Assembly (NCBI GenBank): GCA_028274465.1
Contig: CM051455.1
Span: forward strand, 137,661,284-137,725,283
DNA length: 64,000 bases
From: Plantago ovata
Lineage: Eukaryota; Streptophyta; Magnoliopsida; Lamiales; Plantaginaceae
Reading direction: 5' to 3'
Shown here: positions 36,497-49,123 of the stretch, piece after piece
Numbering within the stretch: position 1 is the first letter of the stretch
How the letters are laid out: every line of letters starts with the position of its first letter
The notes under the pieces: model-generated
Told to the model about the DNA's origin: nothing
What the model saw: the letters and a program-made list of their open reading frames with translations, nothing else
Databases searched by the model: none
Made by a program: the position numbers and the translations under genes

Positions 36497-36556
36497 GGGT
36501 GCTACGAGAATCGAACTCGTGACCTCTCGCATTAAGCGAGACCAAACACCCATATT
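36497..36556 (-). ncRNA. tRNA-like 3' portion inside the CACTA-linked insert
   Basis: In reverse complement, a stem-loop CTCGCTTAATGCGAG is followed by CACGAGTTCGATTCTCGTAG (a good T-arm) and GCACCCC. The 5' acceptor strand is not matched (GGGTGTTTGG), so it is a tRNA-derived piece rather than a working gene. Confidence 0.5.
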
Positions 36557-37512
36557 TATTATACTACACTAAAATTATCAAATAAGCATGAAAAAAAAAA
36601 GTACAAGTTTTTATAGGTGGGAGTACATGCATTAGAACTTGCTCCGGTGAATAAGACAACTTATGCACATCATTACCAACTACCTTATATCTCGATAGGC
36701 AATGCCCCAATCTAATTACAGTACATATAATAATGTTTCGTACAATAGGCGATGCCCCAATCTAAACTAAGAACCTTTATTATTCAAACGCACATTTTAA
36801 AAGGCAATGCCCCAACTACAGCAATGAATAGAATTGCTTACCGTGAAAATTAGAATGTGAATAGCTAGAACTTGAACAACGGCCACAACAATAGCTCCAA
36901 ACTCCTAATAACAATTGTTAAATAGTTAAATAAGCTAATAAATTAATTTATAAGAGATTGTTATCTTACGGAGACATAACATATGCAAAAGTTGTAGTGA
37001 ACATATCAAGAAGAGTTCGAAAGCCTTTATTGTTTCTTGATTCCCATAAAAACTGATCTAACTAACTTAAAAAAAAATAAAAAAAAATGCACATGATCAA
37101 TTCTTAATCATGCACAAACAAATATAAATATACCTAAACCAAGACTCAAGAATCTCTCCAAGTTGTGCAACGAGTTAAAGTTTCTAGTAACATATATCCA
37201 ATAAAATTACTAGTAACGTATATCCAATTCAATTAATCCTGATCACTACCATATCATATTCAATTCAATTAACTTAACCACTAGTAACCTCCAAACATTA
37301 AACTCCAAATCTTCCATCTCAAATCATTAATCCATTACCAATAAATCCCCATTAGTACCTTTAATCCTGTAGCGCTTATCTTCTCAACTAGCTGATGAAG
37401 CCATTACTTGGAGCACAGACCGAAACCTAAATAGAGGCAGAAAAAAGGGGCTTTTTAATCTCCAGAAAGTTGCACTGAGAAAATTTAAAAGCAAAGGGAA
37501 GAATACCTGTCC

Positions 37513-37728
37513 CTAGCATTGTTTGGCCATGTGATACACAATTGCATCAGAGGTCACAGTTTTACCAATTCCAGGCGGCCCTCGTATATATAGGCTTTTG
37601 AAGGACACACTTGACTGCATAGAGGTTGTTGATTCGATGGAAGCCAAATCACTAAAGAGAGTCAAGTTCAGAATGTACGTGCCCTTGATTATGAGAACAA
37701 ATTTCCATAAAATATGCATTGAAAACAC
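37513..37728 (-). pseudogene. P-loop ATPase gene fragment
   Basis: A 70-codon minus-strand frame encodes SFKSLYIRGPPGIGKTVTSD, with a perfect Walker A motif GPPGIGKT, then AIVYHMAKQC and a stop. The context resembles the beginning of an AAA-type ATPase domain such as ORC1/CDC6, but no Walker B or sensor motifs are near. It lies within the foreign insert of duplicate C and is probably a captured or stranded exon. Confidence 0.5.
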
Positions 37729-38506
37729 AAATTAAATATCTTAAACTGAGTGCCCAAATATCGCTTAATCATTGAAGCATGTTCAATCCAACTTATTACT
37801 AGCTCACTCTTTCTTCCAAGCTATCATTTGGCCTGAAATTCAATCTGCTCGACTCTTCAGTAACAGAGCAAACAGATAATATAGTATCACCTGTTAAATT
37901 TCTGATTTCTTCACATTTTTAGCTATGATTGTGGTACACACATGACTTACTGGATACATAACCATGGGATTAAGTAACTAATGATGGGGATTATAGATTT
38001 GTACGTACTTGAGCCAATTCTTTCTCTTGCTGTGAGAATTAAAGACAAGTGATACTATCTTAAAAGTATAACATTCATTACTATCTACTCTCAATAATAT
38101 GACAGCATTCGAAAGTTGAACCATAGCTATTTGAAAACTAGGAAGAAGGTGAATAAAGTCTCTCAGCAAATGTAGAATTGAAAGAAGAGCAAATTAAACG
38201 ATCTGAAACTCACTCTCTCAGCAGCTAAGCAGCTAAACATACGAAATGAAGAAATTGAAAAAAAAATCCCCATATACTAGGGTTCATATAAGAATACCTA
38301 TATACCAGATTAAGCGGTATACAAGCAACAGCGGTGGGTACAGTTTTGACACTAACTACCCACCATGGCCTTACTTAACAACGCCATCACCATCATCAAT
38401 GACAGGTAATGACTGGTTTGCAGTAGTTAAACATACGTGAATAACTTTAACATAGACCGCCATTAACCGCAAAACCCGGTGGTGAGCCCTAATAGAAATG
38501 TCTGTT

Positions 38507-39581
38507 AACTTTTTGTATCTACCATCAGAAGGATATCCAAATTTCATATATTTCTTCTCCATCTTCACGCAGTGCATATTTCTCTCTTTTCTGGGGAGGT
38601 GCCTTCAGTAGCTTCGGCTCTTTCAATGCATTCATCAAACTCACCACACCGAAAAGACTTCACGCATTTTGATTTCTCCAAATTGTACCAGTCTCTGGAA
38701 ATACAAGCCAAGAATATCATGATTCGTGCGGGATACCAAACTTGGGAAGGCAGCATATATAGTCCAACAGAATTTAATTGCAAATTACCTCCACATAAAA
38801 TTTAGGGTAAATTTATCAACGACAGATCTAAAACAAATGACAAAAAAATATCAACAGACACATACCATCGTACAAAGTGAACATGGATTACTTTAAAAGA
38901 ACGGAGCCTCCAGCATTGCCTTGGGCAAGTTTTCTTCAATGCCGAACATAAGCCACAACCAAACACCTCTAGAAATATGAAAAGTGAAGGCTTAAAAATA
39001 TTATGAACATCACAACTCACAAGAACAGGCCACCAATGCAAGTCTAGTGTACTCATTTCAAGTACACTAGAGACCTATTTGTTACTGTAAAATATACCAC
39101 TCCTGTTAACACCGACACACACCAGCAAGAGCATTACAAGCAAATTAGATGAAAGAGGGTGTCCAAGCAAGTTATCTATCAAAAGTAGCAAGAGAAGTTT
39201 TGAAATGCTGAAATATATATAATGTATCACAGATTGACTCTAGAGCACATCTGCAGGAAAGAAATAATGACATTCAACAGATTCTAGTTCTAGGAAACTA
39301 TGAACAACAGGCTTTGCGTTCAAGTCTTAACATTGACATCTCTGGTTAAATATACTCCTATCCTTTTCACGGACACTTAGTTCAACTAGGGAAGAATGAC
39401 AGACCATACAGAACACATATCAATCAACAATTGCAAACAGTACACCCGAAAACACATAATGGCAGAACAAATACAAAAATGTTTAACCAGCAATGAGATT
39501 TTAGACTACAAAATGGGAACTTACACACAGGCATCTTCCCTCCCTAGAAGCTTCACAGGAGTGCCAGAACGAGAACCGGAT
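38507..39581 (-). pseudogene. PWWP-domain gene remnant, inverted copy
   Basis: Minus strand. End of exon 1 is at 39525-39581 (GREDACV then donor GTAAG), the upstream half including the start codon being absent. Exon 2 starts at 38694 with DWYNLEKSKCVKSFRCGEFDECIERAEA. Within exon 2 a deletion of about 40 bases after GCGTGAAGATG shifts the frame, after which KKYMKFGYPSDGRYKKLTD is readable in another frame. The A-run has five As here, the undamaged state of the frameshift in the left copy. Beyond it a deletion joins directly to intron-like sequence (TTTCTATTAGGGCTCACCAC). Clearly non-functional. Confidence 0.85.
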
Positions 39582-39664
39582 TGAAATTAATGAACTTGAA
39601 TTGAACTAATTTGAAGAGAAAATGTTTTTTTCAGATGAAAATAAAAGATACTCAATCAAGCCCT

Positions 39665-39715
39665 CAAGGACTAGCTCAGTTGGTTAAATAGAGGATCACA
39701 GATTTGAATCATAGG
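39665..39715 (+). ncRNA. SINE-like tRNA-derived sequence
   Basis: GGACTAGCTCAGTTGGTTAA is a good pol III A box; CACAGATTTGAATCATAGG about 30 bases later is a decayed B box. Probable SINE remnant. Confidence 0.4.
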
Positions 39716-40412
39716 GATTTACAATCTATTGCATGAGCCCGTGGGATTTACCAAGTGCACACCCGAAGGAGCGGCAGCAGATTCCAAGGTTATTAGAAGA
39801 AAAAAAATCCAAATAAGTAAAGATGATAATTGACACAAACCTATATTTGAAGTCAATAGTACCACAATCAAACTCCATAATAACCGGAGACATAGATACT
39901 CAAGATTGCTAACAGCACTCAAATTAAACATTATACATTTGTCTACGCCAAAAAGTTAGTTAAACAACATGGACTTGTATTCCATTCCATTGCTTCAAAT
40001 ATATATGGCCAATTTCCTCGATAAATAGCCACGGGTAGCTATCAAATGGCAGAAAATGTGTCAAGAGTTATTAGAAGGGCTGCCCGAGTTACATGCTCCA
40101 GCATGATTTACAATCATGTATCCACCTCACTGAATCTAATTTTCCACCAGGAAGCTGATGACCATAATCAACCATTTTCTGTATTTTTCTTGAGTTCACC
40201 TTTGCTGACCTAGGTACAAAATCTTTTGCACCACTGATGAAGTGTCACAGATAGTCAGATACTGCATTATTTTATCTGTCATTTCTTTAAATCTTGTTGT
40301 TATATTAGGGTAAGATGTGCTTCTTTTATGTTATGTATTAGCACTTGAGCTGCCAAGGCAACCAAAACCTTTACCCGCGAGCCAGCCTACCAACACCCTC
40401 AAAGCTCCGATA

Positions 40413-40987
40413 TAGACCTGGGCGGTTCCTGGAACCGTCAGTTCTCGGTTCCAGAACCCTAAACCGAGAACTGCCGGTTCCATTTGGCGAAAATGATTGA
40501 ACCGAAGGTTTCGGTCATGAACCGGGAACCAGCCGATTCTTTCTCTATATATATGATGGCTCGCTGCCTAGGTTTTTTTTACAATGGAAGTAATGAATTT
40601 TTTAACAACATAATATCTAATTTAATTTTATAAGTATAATTTAAATTTTTTACCATAATTAATTGGTATTAGTATTTGATACCATAATAAATAATAGTGT
40701 TAAGTGTATTTAATTAGAAAGTATATAGAGATTGCGAAGGATGAGAGAATAGAGAAAGAGAGGGAGTTGGGATGAGAAGAAATGATTTTAGAAGTGTGGC
40801 ACAAGTATTTATAGGTAAAAAAATTATAAAAAAAAAACAATTGAAAAACAAAAGTCAGGAACCACCAGGAACAACCGCCTGGTTTTTGGTGGTTCCCCGG
40901 TTTCATTCATTTTTTAATGAAACCGGAGTTCGTTTCCGGTTCCAGAACCGAGAATTCTCAGTTCCCGGTTCTATTTGGTCAGGTCTA
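40413..40987. mobile_element. hAT-type non-autonomous element, 575 bp
   Basis: Starts TAGACCTGGGCGGTTC and ends GGTCAGGTCTA, so the outermost eight bases are inverted (TAGACCTG). An exact 8-base duplication CTCCGATA flanks it at 40405-40412 and 40988-40995, diagnostic of the hAT superfamily. Subterminal regions are full of GGTTCC/GGAACC words in both orientations (for example CGGTTCCAGAACCGAGAA). The centre is AT-rich and non-coding. Confidence 0.9.
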
Positions 40988-41084
40988 CTCCGATATGATA
41001 TGAAGCTTCTAACCTGTTGACAAAATTTTGTATCATCGTACTAGAAGATCAAACATTGCAAAATGTGATATAAAAAACTAGCAC

Positions 41085-41103
41085 ATATATATATATATAT
41101 ATT
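41085..41103. repeat. (AT)n microsatellite
   Basis: Perfect AT run within GCACATATAT..ATATTGAT, downstream of the V-ATPase gene. Confidence 0.75.
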
Positions 41104-41420
41104 GATATGCATCCGATTAGCACACTTTTGCACCATTAGAGCTTGCATCACACATTCAGATACTGATATGCAGTTATACACATCCAATCATTTATTGAAT
41201 TCTGGAGTTCCAGTCAGAGATTCTTATACAAGCATGATGGGGAAAATAAAATAAAATGTATTACAGCAGCACTTATCTTAACGAACAAAAGAATAAGATA
41301 CCATACTCTCTACAAGGGCATAATTTATGTTTATTTATATCACCACAAAAAAGAATCTCAGATAGAATTTGCAACGGCGTAGCAACATCTCAATGTATGA
41401 AAGAGACTCAATGTATCACC

Positions 41421-44400
41421 TTAAATAAGATTAATGGTGAAAGAGACGTAAGGATGTGCATCTGCATCCCCTCCAAAACCACCCATCCCAACTTCATCCT
41501 CAGTTTTCCAATACGTGCTGCAGTTAGACAGATGATATACCAACCCAGTTATATAAAATAAATGGATAAAAAACGCTAGCGTTCAGGAACGTTTCGTACA
41601 ATTAACCATACGGCAACTATGTTAGCCAGTAAAGTAAGTGTCTTCTGATTTTATATTAAAAAAAAAAGGGGGGGAAAATACCACATCTCATTGCAGTAAT
41701 TGTGATAATTTTCAATCCATGTAATGCTTTACAATTGTTTCCCCTTTAGAACAAACTGTGGAAGTGTGAATATAGGAATCATATCTAGAGAAATGGTTTG
41801 TGAATTATTAATCTATCTGAACCAACTGCAAAAATGATGTCATACACTGGATTATGTTACATGCATATTTGATGTCAATGAGATGCTAATAATGGTGAAG
41901 CAACAGATTAACATTTTATGGCAGGGAAAAGAGCAGTTAAAAGCTTAACAGAGACAGGAAAAAAGAGTGTATAATGACTAAAGCAGTACCTGTTTGAACT
42001 GCTGCAAAGTCCCTCCAAAATGGAGCGTACTTTCTTCTCACTTTTTAGAGAAGGTGCCAGTACGACAGACTGAAATTAAATTTATAAATGAGTAGAATAG
42101 AAACTTAAGTTTGTTACAAAGATCGAGACAAAGAATCATTCACTGAAAATTAAGACAAATTGGGAAGGTATACCAGAAATGAGGGAGGTAGACCATAACG
42201 CAAAATGCTTTCGCAAAAGACACGCACTGCACAAAAGTGCATCCAGGAGCTAAAAACCTGCAGCACAATTAAAGCTACCCTGATGAATCTCCGATACCTA
42301 TATGCACTGTATCTGGGACAACTAATACTATTAGATTATTAGTGGCATACTATTAGTGGCATTCATGAGGTCAGATTCTCTTTACATTCTTACAGAAGTT
42401 AGTGCAAATGTTTATGTTTACTGGGAAAAGTTGAAAAAGATGAAATATAAGTATCATGCATAAGCATCCTTACTATGATTATGATTCCTGAGCTAAGGGG
42501 GACCATAGAATTGTTAACCAAGGGGATTCATAATCCCTATGAAGCAGATACATTCCATTCAAATGGCAATTCAAAATATGCAAGCTTAATTGGTGCACAG
42601 ATTATAGAGAGAAACCGGTCTCAATACCAAGAGGGAAAACCATACCTCTCCATAACTGGTATACGACCATTGCAAGAGAGAGCTTTTTAGCGCTTCCTGG
42701 TCCTGCATTAACTTCTCAAGCTCCTGCTTCCGACTCTCTTGTGATTCAGTATTATATTCAAAATCACGAACCTACATCACATGACAATTGAAGTATTATT
42801 GAGGGCCTCCAGAGAAAATTAGTGGGAAACGTATATCAAGATCAGCACACATTTGGAAGTAAAGGACAGCAACTTTCATAAAAACTAAAGGATACCAAAG
42901 AAAGTTCAGGGAGAATATCATGATCAGCACTCACTTGAAAATTCCTTTCACGTGCCTTGGTTCTAAAATTGTCAGCATCACGGCTGAACAAGGTTACAGT
43001 ATAAAGAGCATATTCATTATCCTCGTGTAGCTTCTTTGAGGATCTTGGGACCTATAAAAAAGTTGATTCAGAAAGTGGAAGTTATAACTTGGCAAGTAAC
43101 GTGCTCTAAGAGTGTGACTGTAGATAGGGACTTCTACATGCAAATCTGACAGAAATAAAATAAAATAAAATAAAATTTCATGATAGATCTTCAACAGAAT
43201 ACTTACAACGTATGTTGTCAGTGTCTCATAGCTTGATAACCAATCGTTTTGAGAATACTTGGAGACAACCGCAAGGAGGGTCGTCAGATGTTCGGAACTA
43301 ACAATGTCCTCGGGCTTCACCAGATCAGAAAGGTCCCGGACAGCTAAGCTGCAGTTAAAAACTATTGAGATTAGATGGGACTGCAAGCAGTGCAAGAGCA
43401 GTTTTGTCAGCGGTAGGGGAGAGGGCATCAATAGATCAGATTATCAATTATTGCTCATAGAAAACTAAACATGACACATAAACATGGTCGACAACATACC
43501 TTCCACCTTGCTTTCGGTTAATGGTATTAAGTTGGCTGCGCACATTGCTATATTCAGCAACACGAACCTGAGAGATAGCCATAAAATCATAGAGTGATCA
43601 GGAAAGTGTTATAAATAATAACTTTACACATATGAGCAAAGACTTGCAGATTTGTGTATCTACGCATCTTAAGTTTCACAGTTCATGAAGAAGGGCCAAA
43701 AGGAAAAAGGGTGGAGTTCTAACTCATAGCAGGTGCAAACATATAGAACGATACCTTGAAGCATAGAATCTTAAACTTAAGTGAATAACTATATAATAAC
43801 TTTTTAAGTTGTAATCATGTTTCCAGTTTCCACCACTAATATGTTGACTAGGTTGTTTCAGTCTTAAGTTGGTGCATTTCACCCACAAAACTAAATAAAA
43901 TATAAACTGGACCTGTGAGTTCCCACTTCCTAATATATACTGGTGGAACTGAAGCTTTCTTTTACTGGGGATTCTAGACTTCTAGCTTTCTTTTGTAGTG
44001 CTCTAAAACCCTTTATTCCACCATACTTTCAAGCCGACATACACCCATAGTAACGTAAAATACCTGTTTACTCAATAAGCACCAAAATAAAAGCTTAAAT
44101 GGCTAACTGTATCAGTTTCTAAGAAATCAAGATCTCAATCATCTAGGATCCAATACTCACACATCACAAATTCCAAACTATCAACTGAGAGTAGCAGTAT
44201 ACCTTGAGATCATCTTCAATTTTGGCAACTTGTCCATGAATCCCATCGACAATCTCCTTAAGTGGAGACATAGTTGGATACTTGGCCTCATCCCACACAA
44301 ACCTATACAGGCGAGACAAATCTCAATTCAACATTAGAAAACAAAAGTTGCACAAGTTTCAAATTTCAGTAGTTGAACCCATCATCATTCGCATTACCTG

Positions 44401-44929
44401 GTGAGGTAAGAGTCAACAGGAACCCCATCAACAGTCAGAGAGCTACTCACAACTCCCGAAACCCTCTCCAATTCCTCAACCTGACGCCTAATTTTGTGGG
44501 AAACTCCTTCAATAAAGCTGTTCGACTACACCAAAATAACAAACAGATCAAATTACGTAACTAGAATCAATGACCTAATCCAAGCTCAGCTTATGAGAAA
44601 CTTACCTTCAACAGATCATCACTGAGCGCCAATAGCGAATCTAAGGTACCTACTCGCAAATTCGGAATGTTGAACTGCGTAAACCAGAAACATTCACTCA
44701 ATTTTTCTCAATTGCACGGGAAAACAAGCATTGGTAAAGCCAGATCTAATAATAGGAATCCAAATTAGAATGAGAATGTGCGAGATAATAATGTAAAACA
44801 ACTACTTACTCTGTAGAGAGGCGTGTCGAACGATTGTTTGGAGATGGACTCCTGGAGTCGACTCCACAGGGAAGATGCCAATGAACCTTGACCTATGGGA
44901 AGAGAAGCCACCCAGTAGCGAGTCGCCAT
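41421..44929 (-). CDS. VHA-C: V-type proton ATPase subunit C, 376 aa, eleven exons
   Basis: Minus strand, exons 44929-44810, 44674-44606, 44525-44398, 44302-44203, 43567-43500, 43348-43207, 43051-42935, 42771-42646, 42257-42174, 42069-41990 and 41517-41421, joining to an intact 1131-base frame with all borders GT-AG. It starts MATRYWVASLPIGQGSLASS and ends AHPYVSFTINLI. Landmarks are YLTRFVWDEAKYP, QNDWLSSYETLTTYVVPRSS, RDADNFRTKARERNFQVRDF and WSYTSYGEVFSSWMHFCAVR. Subunit C (Arabidopsis DET3) clamps the V1 stator to the membrane sector; the enzyme acidifies the vacuole and trans-Golgi, and release of this subunit is part of its regulation. The start is the first ATG and gives the usual family length (Arabidopsis 375). 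No damage seen. Confidence 0.97.
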
Positions 44930-45184
44930 GATCGCAAAGTGAGTTTCGAATGTGTTTGATTGAAATTTACAGCGTCGAATTTTGATGAAGCTGTGAAGCA
45001 GAGAGAGTTCTAAACCTGAGATGGCAGATTATACCAAAATGTGAATTTTGGGTACTTATTTTATTTTATTTTATTTACATAATCGGCCTTCACTCAAAAC
45101 AAACATATTACTAAAACTTCTTCAATTGAGATTACAAATTATACCAAAGTATTTTAAATTTTTTTTAATAAATAAATAAATAAA

Positions 45185-45300
45185 CATTGGAAGGCTGGCC
45201 GGACCGCCACGCCATGGCGGAGCTCAGCTCCGCCAAAAAACTTCTACAGTTGGAGCATTTGATGCTCTGATTGGGCGAAGCTCCTTGACACTGCTCAAAT
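45185..45300. repeat. GC-rich palindromic island before Gypsy remnant
   Basis: GGCCGGACCGCC, CGCCATGGCGGAGCTCAGCTCCGCC, TTGGAGCATTTGATGCTC and GGGCGAAGCTCC form nested short inverted repeats. An AAAT run (45161-45182) precedes it. Same family as the islands at 10.9 and 26.9 kb. Quoted words are overlapping short pieces of the island. Confidence 0.6.
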
Positions 45301-45301
45301 T

Positions 45302-46375
45302 TCGTATAACTTGCGCAAGAGTGAATTAACGGGGCGGAGTCCTTTCGAGTTAGCAACGGGGCGACAACCAATGACTCCACATAGTGTGGCGACGGGTTAC
45401 ACGAGGAACAATCCATCGGCCTACACCTTCGCCAAGTCCTTACAGGAGGAGGCGAATCTTCCTTGGTCATCCTTTGACAAGGCTGCCAAGAAAATGAAGA
45501 AATGGGCAGACATTACGAGTCGCGCGGTCAAGTTCAAGGTAGGCGACCGGGTAAATGGTGAAGTTACTTCCCTAACAGTTCAAATCTCTTCGACAGGTGC
45601 ACAAGGGGCTTGTGCGGAGCGGAGATACGAGGGACCGTTCGAGATTGTGAGACGCGTGGGGAATGTTTCCTATCGGTTGGAGTTACCTCCAAAGCTCAAG
45701 ATTCACCCGGTGTTCCACGTGAGCCAACTAAAGCCCTATCATGAAGACAAGGAGGATCCGAGTAGGGGGCAATCGAGTTGAGCACCAAAAGCGGTCGTGA
45801 CATCCCACCGAGTGATCCGTAGGAGAGGTGTTCCACCATACATCGAGTACTTTGTTGGATGGAGGGGACCGCCCGATGCCGAAAGTAGTTGGGAGCATGA
45901 AGAACATCTTTGACAATTCGGGTACAAGATCAACGAGTACTGAGCCAAGGTCGAGCCGAGGACGGCAGCGACTTAGGTGGGGGAGAATGTCACGTACGAC
46001 CGTTTTCGCGGTATATCTGTCGCGGTGGTGGCTATCATGTAAATAGTTTTCTAGAATGTTCTTGTATATTGTAGAGCATTCCCAAGCTTGTAGGATAAGG
46101 AACAAGGTAAAAGGATCTAGATGATGGAAGGACCTAGAAGGTCTTCCACTACCGTTAGATTAGATCGATCTCTAACGTCCGTTGAGGAGGTGAGCTTGGG
46201 CCTTTGGCCATTTCATTTAATCATCAAGCAGTACAAAAGCATTCAAGCATCCTTGCAATTTTTCTCTCACTAAAAATCTCTCTGCTTACACACTTAGCAA
46301 CAAGTTTGGGAATGCTGACTAGCTAGTATCGAGGCGAACTAGCCTAGTGTCGCACGGGTTCAAATTCTTTTGGTT
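45302..46375 (+). mobile_element. Ty3/Gypsy chromovirus remnant: integrase end, chromodomain, partial 3' LTR
   Basis: An open frame at 45311-45781 carries the integrase C-terminal region (SPFELATGRQPMTPHSVATG, KKWADITSRAVKFKVGDRV, RYEGPFEIVRRVGNVSYRLE, HPVFHVSQLKPYHED). After a stop the frame continues with a chromodomain, YFVGWRGPPDAESSWEHEEH, which marks a chromovirus. The polypurine tract AGGTGGGGGAGAA (45975-45987) is followed by TGTCACGTACGACC at 45988, the start of the 3' LTR. The LTR runs into the F-box remnant near 46375; its true end and any 5' LTR are not visible. Confidence 0.85.
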
Positions 46376-46377
46376 AC

Positions 46378-47091
46378 TCAAGTTTTATCCTGTGACACAA
46401 TGCACACTTCCATTTCTGTATAATCCCATATCCATAATATTTCTATTGCCCCATTCTCGAGAGTAGAACCCGCAAAATTCCAAGATCTTTCAACTGAAGA
46501 ATAAATGAAGATACGGTCGTCTTGTATTACTAAGACCTTGTAATGTCGAGCCCCACAATCGTAAGCAAGTGTAAGACCGTACTTAAATGAAACACCGAGG
46601 TCACGAGTACTAATGATTGAGGTTGATCTCCTACACGCATTGAAGACAAGTAACTTCGAACCCCCTATTTGCAATCCATTTCGGTAATCTGCTGGCCAAT
46701 ATTAGCCCATTCGTGGCTTGAGTGAGTTCGGGAGGTGATAGATGTAAATTGAGATCAGGTGGTCTGTCCCTCTGGTTTGGATGGAAACTGCAATAATGAT
46801 ACCGGATTCTTGATGGAAAAAGAAACCCCAACATGTGTGGTTGGATTCTGAGGGACCGATTGAATCAACTGAAACCAAGACCTTGACACAACTTTGAACC
46901 GGTTAAGGGGTCTGAAGCTAGGTGTCCCCAATATCAATCCCAGCAGATCCCGACACCCTTCTACTTTACTGGCGGTGAATTCAACGGTGTCGTATGCTTC
47001 CGCTGCGGATTTAACAGCGATGTTATCGGCTGATTCGACGAAATCTTTTGTTCTTTTCAGCTCGTTACCCCAATCTTCCTCTTTCTTCTAG
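46378..47091 (-). pseudogene. F-box protein gene remnant
   Basis: Three overlapping minus-strand frames together resemble a plant F-box protein: RPLNRFKVVSRSWFQLIQS (F-box helices, 46840-46910), then RDRPPDLNLHLSPPELTQAT and GLILAS, then a region ending LENGAIEILWIWD. At least two frameshifts separate them. Upstream (47091-46940) a frame reads KRTKDFVESADNIAVKSAAE, which I cannot place. Non-functional. Confidence 0.6.
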
Positions 47092-49123
47092 GCACCTCGT
47101 CCGAATTTAGGTTGATTTCCATATCTGGGAATTTTGTAGCTTGATTTAGGGTTAGCGAGATAAATTGGAAATGGAGAAAAACAGGGAATTTGGGTACTTA
47201 GTTCCAATAAAAATAATTAAATTATCTATAACTATTTTCTAGGAAAGAAAATTAAAAGTTATTAAATTAACAAAAAAATTTCACAAAGAAAAAGCAATTG
47301 GTAAAATAAGTTAGTCCCTCAAGCTCACTCTGTTAAAAACATACCAAAAATTGTAGTTCCAACAAATTAAAAAACTACCAAAATTTTACGAGCAAATGCA
47401 AATGTACAATGACACTTTGAAACTAACTTTAAATTTATCAATATGAGCTTTAAAGCTCTGTTAGTCATCCCACCCAAGGGATTTTTTTGTACCGTTTCTT
47501 AATCAAAACAACATGGACGCCCTTGTAAACAACTACATACTGATTAAGAACACGTATGAGTCCCGTGGGATTGGACACTCCTTCACATCAACCTCGCGTA
47601 GTCGAATATTGTTTCACATGTCTAAAATATTAGTATTATATTCAAATCGATTTCATTGATGGATTTGACTTGGTTTATGATTTTACAATACCGTTTTTGA
47701 ATTTAGTTATATTACATAATGCTACAATTTTTTTTTTTCAATTTCTATTTTTCACAAAAAACTTTTACGTGTTTTTTTTATAAAAGACGGTTACCAAAAA
47801 ATGTATCAAAAGTCCCATGTGAAAATTAGTTTGGAAGGGTTCGTAAACTCGATGTGATGCATGCTTATGTTTCTCACGCAGAAGAACGTCACTCTGGGTT
47901 CATTGTGCACACATTCATGATCATCTTTAAATATCTTAATGGCGAAAACCAAGTTAAATTTTCAAATTGGGAGACCATACGAAGAGGACAAATAGTCAAG
48001 TCGCACGTGAGACATACAATTTAAAAAGTGGGACTAATATAGTCCATAAAATCGAGTCGGAATGGTCCGTAAACTTAATGTGATATTTATATCCCTCAAG
48101 TCTCCACACAAGAACAAGGATGGTCGTTCAATTTCACTTGGGGATGGGTCGGAGGGTCCAAATTCACATGAGACATACATTCTTTTACTTAGTGTGTGAC
48201 TCAATATGGCAGTTCACTTTATTTCGAAAATGTGGATGGTCCAAAAAGCAAAACAAAAATATCTCGTGGTATTTATGTTTCTCCCTGACGAGCATTCGAT
48301 GTGACGAGTGTTGTTGGAATGAAATGCCAATAAAGATTCTCGTGAATATTCTCATTTGTATAAATCGAAAGTTTGGGAGCCACAAATAATCTAGTTAAAC
48401 ATAAATGAGTACAATGGATGTATAACACTGATGTCATTCTATACAGATAATTGGCATGGGAGCTCACAAAACAAGACACTAAATCGACTTCAAGGACGGT
48501 CTTAACAATGATTAAAAAAGAAAAAAGACGTAAAGGATCCCTAACCTCAAGACATCTCGAAATAAGAATTTTATGGTTCATGTGTAATGACGGATTCGAT
48601 TGTCACCTCCTCCATATCTTCCTCCTTAACCATTTGAAAATCCTCGGTGATGGGTGTTTTAAAATCTCCTTCAATTTCATAGTTGCAGTCACGGTACTTC
48701 CAAATCTCCTTCCAAATTTCCTCGGTGCTTGGTGTGTAGCGATTAGGGAGTTGATGCTCTGCCATAATCACATGTTCATCAGATTAGCAGATGTGGGAAC
48801 TCCAAATAGACGAATAATCAAGTATATGTTAACATTGCTCAACAAATTATACGATCACAAGGGACGTTTGGTGTCAATTCAAGGATATCTCCACCAACTA
48901 TCCCTTACAAAAGTTTTATACCGTATAGTTTAAGGAAGTGTTACATTTTCAGGAGTTGTAACACTTTCTTAGTTGTTTATTAATTTTAGTACCCCGCACA
49001 AATTAAATATATATTAATTTGATTTGATATAAGATATTTTTACCAATTACGAGTACCATTTTAGGTAGTTAAAAATAAGCCCTAAAAATAAAATAAAATT
49101 GAGGGTGCATCTCAATTAGACAA
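47092..49123. other. AT-rich intergenic region
   Basis: No gene recognised. Loosely repeated words around 47840, 48068 and 48290 (TTCGTAAACTCGATGTGAT, GTCCGTAAACTTAATGTGAT, ATTCGATGTGACGA, each near TATTTATGTTTCTC or CTTATGTTTCTCAC) suggest a decayed tandem repeat. A minus-strand frame at 48571-48771 (STEEIWKEIWKYRDCNYEIE, then acidic) has protein-like composition but no recognised family and no supporting splice context. Confidence 0.45.

Larger units (their letters stand above)
35200..39585 (-). repeat. Segmental duplicate C (right copy, inverted)
   Basis: Reverse-complement partner of 1333-4540. Two matching arms, 35200-36115 and 38340-39585, are separated by about 2.2 kb of foreign sequence (36116-38340) that contains a CACTA end, a tRNA-like sequence and a P-loop gene scrap. 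The duplicated exon block equivalent to 2420-2685 is deleted near 38505. The pre-insertion state of the TRIM at 3880-4155 is preserved at about 35630-35650. Confidence 0.85.

Noticed and set aside
48451..48933. 160-codon plus-strand frame
   Set aside because: No recognised motif, hydrophobicity and codon texture look random, and the opposite strand has the more protein-like frame; no splice context.
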